Shown here in pieces: positions 1-6,768 of a stretch of 12,628 bases of DNA. Position numbers and translations under genes: made by a program. The stretch comes from Candidatus Falkowiibacteriota bacterium. GTDB taxonomy: Bacteria; Patescibacteriota; Patescibacteriia; Patescibacteriales; SZUA-104. Numbering within the stretch: position 1 is the stretch's first letter; each line of letters starts with the position of its first letter. The notes beneath the pieces were generated by a model. It was given only the letters and a program-made list of their open reading frames with translations. It had not been told where the DNA came from and made no database searches. Where the stretch lies: contig JALUVW010000093.1 of NCBI GenBank assembly GCA_027020105.1, forward strand, positions 1 through 12,628. Direction: 5' to 3'.

Positions 1-915
1 GACGCTCCGTTCGGATCGGTCAGCCCGCCGGATCCGGTTAATAATCCTTATGAATGGGACGGAGTGCCGGATGATCCTGAAATACCGGCGACGCTCGGCA
101 ATCAACGATTGCAAGTCAAGGCGGAAGAATCCGGCGAAGCGAGAGCGGGATTCGTCTATCAATGCGTTGACGCCGATACCGACAACTGCAAATACATCGT
201 TGAATTCAACGATGACGTGCCTCTTCCGTATAAGTATTATTCGCAAGACACGAACATAAACGGCGTTGATTTGGTCAAGCGTCTTTTCGCCCAAGGTTAC
301 CGCGTTTGGGATTGGGACGGCGTCGGCGGCCATTACGTGGAAACGGAAGGAACATGGGGCCCGCCGGAGATAATTTGCGACGGAGACGCGCGGGAAACTT
401 CAACCGACGATTATTGCGCCATTCCTCCGAAGATTCAAAACATAAGAATGAACGGCACCACGGACAATACGCCCATTTACGGCAACGGTTTCGCCAAACT
501 AACCTTTAACAGCGCGCTTGACAGCCAGCAATTTCCAATGGTTATGTATTATGTTGATTGGGGGGACAACGAATCCACCTCGGCCACCGGAGTGGAGATG
601 CGCGACAGGCCCAATGAAGACAATCCGCACACGCTTTATCATTTATACAATTATTGGGATATGAAGGCGAAAAACATAGTTGACCAAACGGCGGACAATA
701 AAGAAAACACGGTTTATTGCGGCGCCGCCGGCGAAGAAGCGGTAAATTACGACGGAGTCGGCAGCGGCTATGTTTGCGCCGCCGGCGACTGCTGCGTGGC
801 CCGCCCCGGCATCGTCATAAAAGATAATTGGGGATGGTGCAGCAACGGATCCGCCATTAATGATTGCGGTAATTTGGAGTATTTCGCCGGATGGGTCGTG
901 GCGACGGAAAAATAA
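1..915 (+). CDS. Secreted or surface Cys-rich protein with PKD-like segment, 3' part only
   Basis: The reading frame is open from base 1, so the 5' end lies outside the window; 304 C-terminal residues are visible and the gene stops with TAA at 913-915. The GTG at 64 is an internal valine codon, not a convincing start. There is no membrane segment in the visible part. A stretch around bases 540-680 reads YYVDWGDNES and, further on, HTLYHLYNYWD, which resembles the WGDG...HxY pattern of PKD/Ig-like domains. Ten cysteines, most of them in the last third (e.g. GYVCAAGDCC), and abundant Asp, Asn, Gly and aromatic residues suggest an exported, disulfide-bonded protein. It ends before a spacer leading into the secretion genes, so it could be a surface or pilus-associated component of the same system. 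Function is not recognised. The CDS is secure; the PKD assignment is tentative. Confidence 0.8.
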   Translation, partial: DAPFGSVSPPDPVNNPYEWDGVPDDPEIPATLGNQRLQVKAEESGEARAGFVYQCVDADTDNCKYIVEFNDDVPLPYKYYSQDTNINGVDLVKRLFAQGYRVWDWDGVGGHYVETEGTWGPPEIICDGDARETSTDDYCAIPPKIQNIRMNGTTDNTPIYGNGFAKLTFNSALDSQQFPMVMYYVDWGDNESTSATGVEMRDRPNEDNPHTLYHLYNYWDMKAKNIVDQTADNKENTVYCGAAGEEAVNYDGVGSGYVCAAGDCCVARPGIVIKDNWGWCSNGSAINDCGNLEYFAGWVVATEK

Positions 916-1074
916 CGCGCGTCGCGAAGCCGGCCCGACGTTCTCGCGCGCAATACGGGATTATAATGATTTGATTTTTTTGAATTCGCGCGTAATTTCT
1001 TAAGCGCGCAACCCCGCCGCGGACATCGGGAATCGCGCAGTTTTTAAGGTATGGCTCGGCGGGGAGAGTAATTT
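916..1074. other. Spacer with GCGCG inverted repeats and a possible -10 box
   Basis: This 159-base gap holds an inverted repeat directly after the upstream stop: CGCGCG at 916-921 against CGCGCG at 945-950, with an inner GTCG/CGAC pair. A second one has GCGCG at 988-992 against CGCGC at 1005-1009. A consensus-like TATAAT lies at 962-967, but no good -35 box is 16-18 bases upstream. A T-run at 975-981 is too far from the first hairpin for a standard rho-independent terminator. The spacer plausibly separates two transcription units, with a promoter for the downstream operon, but only the sequence words are seen. Confidence 0.35.
1061..1066 (+). promoter_or_regulatory. Shine-Dalgarno for the 209-residue membrane protein
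   Basis: GGGGAG ends 8 bases before the ATG at 1075. It is the clearest ribosome-binding site in the window; most other genes here have none. It supports 1075 as the true start. Confidence 0.65.
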
Positions 1075-1704
1075 ATGTCAAATATTGATGATATATTGTT
1101 AAATAATCCGAATTTGGCCGGTCCGGCGCAGGAAAAATACGCGGAGCGGGAGATGCGGCAGAAAAAGCAAGGGACCGCCGATAACGCCGATGGCGGAGCG
1201 GAACAGCCGCGGACTTTAAGGGAAAGAGTGATAGCGGCGCGGCGGGCGATGGATTTGAAGCAGAAGGCGAAGGACAAGTTAAAGGAGAAGGTGACGAATC
1301 CGATGAAAATGGGAACCAATCACGCTCTGCGCTCGGCATGGCTCGCGATAATTCCCAGCTTCGGCCTTTCTTTGATTTATATAAATATCCATGTATTTAT
1401 GCGCTGGGTTTTAGGCGAAAAGCTGTTCTGTAAGCTGGGAGAGGAATGGCTGCCCAAGAAAGTGTCAGCCATGGCCGGCGACGCCGGCAAAATCACCGGC
1501 AAGGGGATTGGAATTGTGGAGGTGATGGGGTTGTTGTTTTTGGATTTAATGGTTTTGTTTATTATTTTATCAATACTCACGATTTTTTCTATAATAGTGA
1601 GCTTTATGGGCGCAGGGCTTTGGGAGAAAATAAAATGGGTTTGGGATGCCATAGGCTCGCTTGGCTGGGAAGCCGTTATGGCGATAAAAACGTTATTTAG
1701 TTAA
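1075..1704 (+). CDS. Membrane protein of the secretion locus, function unknown
   Basis: 209 residues. Residues 1-80 are hydrophilic, charged and probably helical (Glu/Lys/Arg/Ala-rich), so likely cytoplasmic. A first hydrophobic segment spans about 86-112, then a short loop with the single cysteine (Cys119), and a long hydrophobic stretch at about 146-180 that is one long or two short membrane helices. The end is amphipathic and Trp-rich (WEKIKWVWDAIGSLGWEA). The start is fixed by a Shine-Dalgarno. It ends 16 bases before the ATG of the VirB6/TrbL-like gene, so the two are probably co-transcribed. I recognise no named family. Position and topology suggest an accessory membrane component of the type IV secretion-like machine, which is inference. 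Confidence 0.8.
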   Translation: MSNIDDILLNNPNLAGPAQEKYAEREMRQKKQGTADNADGGAEQPRTLRERVIAARRAMDLKQKAKDKLKEKVTNPMKMGTNHALRSAWLAIIPSFGLSLIYINIHVFMRWVLGEKLFCKLGEEWLPKKVSAMAGDAGKITGKGIGIVEVMGLLFLDLMVLFIILSILTIFSIIVSFMGAGLWEKIKWVWDAIGSLGWEAVMAIKTLFS

Positions 1705-1720
1705 TTTGTTTGCTTTTAGA

Positions 1721-4204
1721 ATGATTGATTTTGTGAAAAATAAAATTTTAAAAAAGAAAAACACCGTTTTTTTGGTGATTTTCACTTGTTTCGTTTTGGC
1801 GCTATTGGCGGGCGTCGGTATTGTCGGCGCGCAAACCGCGGATACTTCGGATGTGATAAGCGGTACTGTCGGACTTGCGGTAGCGACATTAATCGGATGG
1901 ATAACTTCCATAATATCCATGATAATCGGATTGATATTAACGGCGCTTATTAAAATTTTGGTAAACGTGGCCGAGTTTAACAATATTATCAATGTTGACG
2001 CGGTCAAGGTTGGCTGGGTGATTGTCAGGGATCTGGTCAATATGTTTTTTGTTTTAATCCTGCTTGTCATCGCCTTTGCCACGATTCTGCGAATTGAGAG
2101 CTATAACGCGAAAAGGACTCTGCCCAAGCTTTTAATAATGGCGGTCTTGATAAATTTTTCCAAAACTGTTTTTGGAATTATTATAGACTTTTCTCAAGTG
2201 ATAATGCTCACGTTCGTCAATGGCTTCGGACGGGTTGGCGCGGCCAATTTAATAAGCTTGTTTAATATACAAAACTATCAGAGCATAAAAACATTGGGAG
2301 ACGAAAAAATCAGCAATTTTTCCGTCGCGGGAGCTTTTATTGCCGGGCTTTTGGCTATGATAATTACCCTGATCGTCGTATCGGTTATCTTGGGCGTTTT
2401 GATTATGCGCGTGGTGTTGCTTTGGATTTACACCATTTTATCGCCTCTCGTGTTTTTGGGATTCGCTTTTCCGCCGATACAAAAATATGTCGGAAGGATT
2501 TGGGATGATTTTATCAAGCAAGTCGTGATAGGGCCTCTTTTGGCGTTTTTTATTTGGTTGGCGCTAATCACGGTTGATAAATCTTCAAAGGCGTTGGGAA
2601 CATTTACCCAGACGAACGAAACGTGCGCCGGCATAAACGCGTTTTTTTGCGAAGGCAATCTTCAAACGTACATTATAACAATAGGCCTTCTTATCGGCGG
2701 ACTGATGGTAACCCAACAGATCGGCGGAGCGGCCGGGAGTATGGCGGGGAAAGGAATGGTCTGGGCGAGGAATGTCGGCGGTTTCGCGCCCGCTTTGGCC
2801 GGCAAGGGCGCGAAGACGGGACTTTTCGCCGCCGGCAGGGGGCTGGATACTCTGCAAATGAAGGCGCAGAAAAAGATTTTTGGCAAAACAGACGAGAATT
2901 TTCGCCCCAAATCTTTAAATTACAGAATGATAGCCGAAGGATGGAAGGCGAGAAAGGCGGAGAAGATGAGAGAATACGAATCGGGGCTGTCGGGCGCTTG
3001 GCATGACAGGTTTGACCGCGCCATGACATTGCAGGGCGGCACCAAGGGCGAAAAAATTAAATCATTGATTCCGGGAATTGCCGCGAAGCAGCGGGCGGAC
3101 GCGAGGAAAAAAATAAAAGAAGCTCAAATGTCATTAACCAAAAGCGATGACGCCGTTGGCGCGCTGCAAGCTCAGCTTGAACAAGAAACGGACCAAGGTA
3201 AAAGAGAAGAGCTGGAAAAGAAAATTCAGGCGCATAAAGACAACATAAAGAAGCAAAAGCGAGTTATAGCCACGCAAAAAATGAAATTGCCCGACAACAG
3301 AAGGGCGAAGTATGATAAGAACGCCAGGGTGTATGAGCATTTTAATGAGATTACAAAATACAACCTGACGGAAGACGAGTTGGTGCAGGCATATATGCAA
3401 GAACAAAACAAAGACAAGAAAAAAGCTTATTTCCAGCATCTTGTGGATATAAACGGAGTCAACACTTTGTTTAGCACAATGGGTAAAGATTATGACTTCA
3501 AAGGAATTCAAAAGTTCTTGAAAGATGAGTTTAAGGAAGACGCGGGTGATGTGGCCGAAGAAATGAGCAAGAGGGCGGAGGCCGCGGGCAACTATAAGCT
3601 TATCGGGCACGGCAGACTTAATCTTGCCACGGGTAAAAACGAGCTTATAGCGCAAAAGGCGTTTGAGGTGCCTGAAGACAAAATGGAAGAAGCGTTTGAG
3701 AACGCGTACAAGATAAAAAGAAGCACGGAAAAAGCGAAAAGAAAAGAAAGGTTTTCTCAAGGATTCGCGAGAACCACGCATAATGACACCTTGGTTGACA
3801 TTATGGATGACGGCAGCACAAAATTGAGTTTGGGCGGAATAGACACGGCCATAGACATCGCCAGGGACAAGGGCAAGTTTGCCGAAATCAAAAAAGGAAA
3901 TTATCAAACTCGTTTCGCCAAAGTGTTCGCGGATATGAACGACGCTCAAGTTCAGGATGTGATCAATGAAGCCAGGTTGGGAGCGGAGGAGGCGAAGGAA
4001 TTCAGGAAGGTTGTTGATGAATTTAAGGAGTATTACGCGAGCGGCGGCGAGGCAAAGCGCAAAACGGAGGAGGCGGGGGAAGCGGCGGAGACGGAATTAT
4101 CAAAGCTCAAAGAAGAATTAAAAACGGCGAAAAGCGGCATAAAAGCGTCCCAACTTCACAACAAGATAAACGAGCTTGAGGAAAAATCAAAAAAAGAAGC
4201 CTAA
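1721..4204 (+). CDS. VirB6/TrbL-like type IV secretion membrane protein with long cytoplasmic tail
   Basis: 827 residues from ATG 1721. An in-frame TTG at 1706 would add five residues but is less likely; neither start has a Shine-Dalgarno. The first about 340 residues are polytopic: a signal-like helix at about 15-37 ending in GIVGAQT, then hydrophobic segments near 50-83, 102-125, 135-165, 203-252, 268-287 and 317-338. The segment with VRDLVNMFFVLILLVIAFATIL is the type seen in CPR VirB6/TrbL-like proteins. Cys302 and Cys310 lie in a loop between two helices and could form a disulfide outside the membrane. A Gly/Ala/Lys-rich linker leads to about 460 charged, mostly helical residues with heptad-like stretches (about 465-530 and the last 60). 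VirB6-family proteins form the inner-membrane channel; the long tail is an unusual elaboration. The next gene begins 9 bases later. Confidence 0.8.
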   Translation: MIDFVKNKILKKKNTVFLVIFTCFVLALLAGVGIVGAQTADTSDVISGTVGLAVATLIGWITSIISMIIGLILTALIKILVNVAEFNNIINVDAVKVGWVIVRDLVNMFFVLILLVIAFATILRIESYNAKRTLPKLLIMAVLINFSKTVFGIIIDFSQVIMLTFVNGFGRVGAANLISLFNIQNYQSIKTLGDEKISNFSVAGAFIAGLLAMIITLIVVSVILGVLIMRVVLLWIYTILSPLVFLGFAFPPIQKYVGRIWDDFIKQVVIGPLLAFFIWLALITVDKSSKALGTFTQTNETCAGINAFFCEGNLQTYIITIGLLIGGLMVTQQIGGAAGSMAGKGMVWARNVGGFAPALAGKGAKTGLFAAGRGLDTLQMKAQKKIFGKTDENFRPKSLNYRMIAEGWKARKAEKMREYESGLSGAWHDRFDRAMTLQGGTKGEKIKSLIPGIAAKQRADARKKIKEAQMSLTKSDDAVGALQAQLEQETDQGKREELEKKIQAHKDNIKKQKRVIATQKMKLPDNRRAKYDKNARVYEHFNEITKYNLTEDELVQAYMQEQNKDKKKAYFQHLVDINGVNTLFSTMGKDYDFKGIQKFLKDEFKEDAGDVAEEMSKRAEAAGNYKLIGHGRLNLATGKNELIAQKAFEVPEDKMEEAFENAYKIKRSTEKAKRKERFSQGFARTTHNDTLVDIMDDGSTKLSLGGIDTAIDIARDKGKFAEIKKGNYQTRFAKVFADMNDAQVQDVINEARLGAEEAKEFRKVVDEFKEYYASGGEAKRKTEEAGEAAETELSKLKEELKTAKSGIKASQLHNKINELEEKSKKEA

Positions 4205-4213
4205 TTTAAGATT

Positions 4214-5080
4214 ATGAACACTTATACCTTGGAAAAATTAAATAATGACGAGTTTTTGGCGGAATTAATGGACAGGGTTGACGACATAGAGCGGTTTAAC
4301 GACGTAAACGCCGCTTTTAAAATTTTGACTCCTTTGCGTAAAGCGGTTAAAGAACACAAAGAGCGAATAGACGGCGACAAGCGGGAAATCTATCGGCAGT
4401 TGATAAATAAGATAAAATTCGTGTTGTTGACAAGCGTCTCCGAGGAAGAAGTGGTTGATCTTTTTAAGCATCATCTGGTTTTGGGCATAAAAATGGACTA
4501 TGTTGACTTGCTTGAAAAGATAAAAAGCAGGATTTCTTTGATTCCGCTCCCGGACAGGGACGATTTTAAGAAGACATTAACCAAAGCGGTGATGGACAAC
4601 AAAGAGGAGATAACAAGCAAGAGGATTGACTTAAACGGCAGGCAAGTATCTCCGACGATATCGGCGTGGATTAGCAATTATAATCAATCCTTGGGAACGG
4701 GCGCGAAGAATAACTTGGAGCAAAGCAAATATTTCATCGGCAATAAAAATTTTTTAGCTTTAAACGAGGAGGAAAAGCTGTGGATTAAAGAATTAATCGG
4801 CTTGTACGAGTATTTAAAGAGATCGTCATTGAGAATGGACGGCAATGAGGACAATATTTTGGTTAAAGACATTGACGGCAAGACCTATATTTTGAAAGAC
4901 GGGCGGTTTTTTGACATAGAATCCGGCAAAGAAAAGGCCAGAACGGTCGGAACGCCGAAAACGGAAGAGGAAAAAAGATTGGAGGAATTGCGAGAAATGT
5001 CGGAGCGGTATCCTGTCGGCAGCTTGGAAAGAAAGGTCGTGGAGGAGGAGATAAAGAAGCTGGAAAGTGAAAAGTCATAA
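4214..5080 (+). CDS. Conserved CPR-type soluble protein of unknown function
   Basis: 288 residues with no signal peptide or membrane segment. Residues 1-130 are charged and helical. A distinctive block at about 139-206 contains VSPTISAWISNYNQSLG, NNLEQSKYF and LIGLYEYLKRSS; I associate this type of block with uncharacterised Patescibacteria proteins, but no database family was checked. A short segment near 215-240 (VKDIDGKTYILKDGRFFDI) looks like a beta hairpin, and the last 45 residues are a Glu/Lys-rich helix. The ATG is 9 bases after the VirB6-like stop with no Shine-Dalgarno, which suggests coupled expression. It may be a cytoplasmic partner of the secretion machine, but this rests on position only. 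Confidence 0.75.
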   Translation: MNTYTLEKLNNDEFLAELMDRVDDIERFNDVNAAFKILTPLRKAVKEHKERIDGDKREIYRQLINKIKFVLLTSVSEEEVVDLFKHHLVLGIKMDYVDLLEKIKSRISLIPLPDRDDFKKTLTKAVMDNKEEITSKRIDLNGRQVSPTISAWISNYNQSLGTGAKNNLEQSKYFIGNKNFLALNEEEKLWIKELIGLYEYLKRSSLRMDGNEDNILVKDIDGKTYILKDGRFFDIESGKEKARTVGTPKTEEEKRLEELREMSERYPVGSLERKVVEEEIKKLESEKS

Positions 5081-5252
5081 AGTTTGCAAAGCGGGCGTTT
5101 TATTGTTTTACCGTCATTAAAGCGTATACCAAGGAAAGAGTGTAAACCATGTCCGATTTTGGGGAATAAATAAAGAAGCGGACGGGCCGCCCTCGCTTTC
5201 GCTCCGGCGTTCCGTCCGCTCGTTCGTTTCGCGCTTCGGCTTAAATATTATT
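5081..5252. other. Spacer between secretion genes and flavin cassette
   Basis: 172 bases without a gene. It carries the large palindrome listed at 5177-5220 and a weak promoter-like pair (TTGTTT 5103-5108, 16 bases, TATACC 5125-5130). I looked for the conserved blocks of an FMN riboswitch, as expected upstream of rib genes in many bacteria, and saw none. No T-run follows the palindrome, so it is not a standard intrinsic terminator. Confidence 0.4.
5177..5220. repeat. GC-rich palindromic element (possible REP-like or stem-loop)
   Basis: AGCGGACGG at 5177-5185 is a perfect reverse complement of CCGTCCGCT at 5212-5220. Inside it GCCG (5186-5189) pairs with CGGC (5205-5208), leaving a pyrimidine-rich loop of about 15 bases. 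A strong stem-loop on either strand is expected. Its GC content stands out against the AT-rich surroundings, as for REP-type intergenic elements, but a second copy is not seen in the window. Confidence 0.6.
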
Positions 5253-5843
5253 ATGTTTACGGGAATAATCAATAAAACAGGAAAAATTAAAAAAATCAAC
5301 AGGGAAAAAAATAAAATTTATCTTACAATTAAAGTAAATAATTTTTCAAACGGCGTTAAAATCGGCGGCAGCGTTTCTTGCGACGGGGCGTGCTTAACCG
5401 TCATTAAAAAAACAAAAGACGGTTTTACGGTTGAATTAATGCCGGAAACATCGCGAGTAACGAAGTTTAAAGATTCTAAAATCGGCGACTTGGTTAATTT
5501 GGAGCCGGCTTTAAAAATAGGAGAAAGACTGGACGGACATTTTGTAATGGGACATATTGACGGAACGGGCGTCGTCGGAAAAGCAACCAACGAAGGAGAA
5601 TTCAAGAGCTTGGCGATAAAAGTCCCGAAGGAATTGGTTAAGTATTTGGCGCGCAAAGGGTCGGTCGCGGTTAACGGAGTCAGCTTAACCGTTTCCGGCG
5701 CGGGGAAGGACTGGTTTAAGGTTTGTTTGATAACGCATACGTTGGAAAACACGAATTTATCAAAATTAAAAAAAGGAGATAAAGTTAATATTGAAGTTGA
5801 TATGATGGCGAGGTACATAATAAACGCGAAAATCAAAAATTAA
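5253..5843 (+). CDS. ribE: Riboflavin synthase, alpha subunit
   Basis: 196 residues, close to the usual length. It converts two 6,7-dimethyl-8-ribityllumazine molecules into riboflavin plus the pyrimidinedione that lumazine synthase reuses. Two tandem lumazine-binding barrels are visible. The first (about 1-87) starts with MFTGII and has SVSCDGACLTV and MPETSRVT. The second (about 96-185) has LDGHFVMGHIDG, SVAVNGVSLTV and HTLENTNL, followed by KKGDKVNIEVDMMARY. All signature blocks are intact, so it should be active as a cytoplasmic trimer. The ATG follows an AT-rich stretch without a Shine-Dalgarno. The last codons (AKIKN, stop) run into an AT-rich repeat of the kind flanking the four-helix-bundle gene. 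It is first in a three-gene flavin cassette. The call is near certain. Confidence 0.96.
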   Translation: MFTGIINKTGKIKKINREKNKIYLTIKVNNFSNGVKIGGSVSCDGACLTVIKKTKDGFTVELMPETSRVTKFKDSKIGDLVNLEPALKIGERLDGHFVMGHIDGTGVVGKATNEGEFKSLAIKVPKELVKYLARKGSVAVNGVSLTVSGAGKDWFKVCLITHTLENTNLSKLKKGDKVNIEVDMMARYIINAKIKN

Positions 5844-5877
5844 AACGCAAAATGACGATTTAAATCCAAAATTAAAA
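5829..5877 (+). repeat. AT-rich intergenic repeat (aaaatc / caaaatgac type)
   Basis: The sequence has AAAATCAAAAATTAAAA and then CAAAATGAC (5848-5856) followed by GATTTA. The inverted repeats around the four-helix-bundle gene have the same word order: AAAAATC units, CAAAATGAC, then AATTTA. It supplies the ribE stop codon and fills the gap to ribH. Similarity is judged by eye on low-complexity sequence, so homology is only suggestive. Confidence 0.45.
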
Positions 5878-5883
5878 GTTTCA

Positions 5884-6351
5884 ATGAAAAATAATAAATT
5901 TAAAAAATTAAGCGGAAAGAATTTGAAAATAGCGGTGGTTCAAGCGCGGTTTAACGAGAAGATTACCGATGGTTTGCTCGGCGGCGCGCTTAAGGCGCTG
6001 AAAGAATCGGGCGTTCAAGACAAGAATATTGAAGTTTTTCAAGTTCCGGGATCTTTTGAAATTCCGATACTTTGCCGGAGATTGGCCCAATCAAAAAAAT
6101 TTGACGGCGTAATAACCGTCGGAGCGGTCATTAAGGGACAAACGGCCCATTTTGAATATGTTTCCAAAGCGGTTACGGACGGAATAATAAGGGTTTCGCT
6201 TGACTATGATTTGCCGATTACCTTTGGAGTTATTACCGCCCATAACATTAAGCAAGCGCGAGAAAGATCGGGAAACAACAAAGGCAACAAGGGCCGTGAA
6301 GCGGCAATGGCTTTCGTGGAATTGGCGGCGGAATTAAAGAAAATAAAATAA
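5884..6351 (+). CDS. ribH: 6,7-dimethyl-8-ribityllumazine synthase (riboflavin synthase beta chain)
   Basis: 155 residues, the normal length. It condenses 5-amino-6-ribitylaminouracil with 3,4-dihydroxy-2-butanone 4-phosphate to give lumazine, the substrate of RibE. Visible motifs are VVQARFNEKI near residue 18 (Phe23 in the ring-stacking position), VPGSFEIP at 54-61, GAVIKGQTAHFEYV at 80-93 with the catalytic His89, GVITAHNIKQARERSG with Arg128 in the phosphate-binding position, and GNKGREAA at the end. The active site is complete. The ATG lies 40 bases after ribE, across an AT-rich repeat, with no Shine-Dalgarno. The usual assembly is a pentamer or a 60-mer shell; which applies here cannot be told. 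Confidence 0.96.
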   Translation: MKNNKFKKLSGKNLKIAVVQARFNEKITDGLLGGALKALKESGVQDKNIEVFQVPGSFEIPILCRRLAQSKKFDGVITVGAVIKGQTAHFEYVSKAVTDGIIRVSLDYDLPITFGVITAHNIKQARERSGNNKGNKGREAAMAFVELAAELKKIK

Positions 6352-6366
6352 TTTGACGTTCCCGTT

Positions 6367-6723
6367 ATGTTGATTTTTAAAGCGAAAGTCGTAAGAGGCG
6401 AAGGCAGAGGGAAAAAAATCGGATACCCGACAATCAATTTGGACCCCGTAAATTTCAATATGGATTACGGGGTTTATTTGGTTGGCGTCGTAATCGGCGG
6501 AAAAAAACATAAAGGGCTTTTGCATTTTGGGCGTAAAAAAACGTTTGGCAAGGGATTGTCCGCGGAAGCGCACCTTGTTGACTTTAATTTGGAAGTTTGC
6601 CCCGAAAATGTTATAATAAAGGTAGTTAAAAAGATTAGGAACGTAAAGAAGTTTAAAGACGTTGAGGAGCTAAAAAAACAAATCGGCGAGGACATTAAAA
6701 CGAGTTCAGAATTCGGAATTTAG
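6367..6723 (+). CDS. ribF: Stand-alone riboflavin kinase (flavokinase domain only)
   Basis: 118 residues, matching only the C-terminal kinase domain of bacterial RibF; the N-terminal FAD synthetase domain is absent. It should phosphorylate riboflavin to FMN with ATP. Motifs are VRGEGRGKKIGYPTINLD (the GxGRGxxxGxPTxN loop; Ile replaces the usual Ala in PTAN), GVYLVGV, HKGLLHFGRKKTFG, and AEAHLVDF with Glu67 in the catalytic position. The ending KKIRNVKKFKDVEELKKQIGEDI is typical of the domain. The start is 15 bases after ribH, so the three genes form an operon. The last residues (SSEFGI) and the TAG stop are encoded by an AT-rich repeat-like stretch. The symbol is by domain homology, because the enzyme is not bifunctional. 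FAD would need a separate synthetase or import. Confidence 0.9.
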   Translation: MLIFKAKVVRGEGRGKKIGYPTINLDPVNFNMDYGVYLVGVVIGGKKHKGLLHFGRKKTFGKGLSAEAHLVDFNLEVCPENVIIKVVKKIRNVKKFKDVEELKKQIGEDIKTSSEFGI

Positions 6724-6726
6724 AAT
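6705..6726. repeat. AT-rich repeat-like stretch at the flavin cassette's 3' end
   Basis: Near-repeated AGAATTC / GGAATTTAGAAT words overlap the last codons and stop of the riboflavin kinase gene. It resembles AT-rich intergenic words elsewhere in the window. There is no second copy here, so this is a weak call. Confidence 0.25.
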
Positions 6727-6768
6727 ATTTTTAAAGCCCAAATTTTGAATTTAACGCTTCAAATTAAA

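Noticed and set aside
916..985. Rho-independent terminator after the first gene
   Set aside because: The GC-rich inverted repeat is about 25 bases away from the nearest T-run, so the required hairpin-plus-T-tract layout is missing.
3134..3949. Long open frame of 271 codons on the minus strand
   Set aside because: It lies wholly opposite the charged helical tail of the VirB6-like gene, whose coding frame and composition are convincing; its translation is Phe/Leu/Val-rich low-quality sequence, typical of an antisense shadow.
5081..5252. FMN riboswitch upstream of the flavin genes
   Set aside because: The conserved purine-rich and GC blocks of the FMN aptamer are not visible; the only structure is the simple palindrome.
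5318..5836. 172-codon minus-strand open frame
   Set aside because: Antisense to ribE, which has every family motif.
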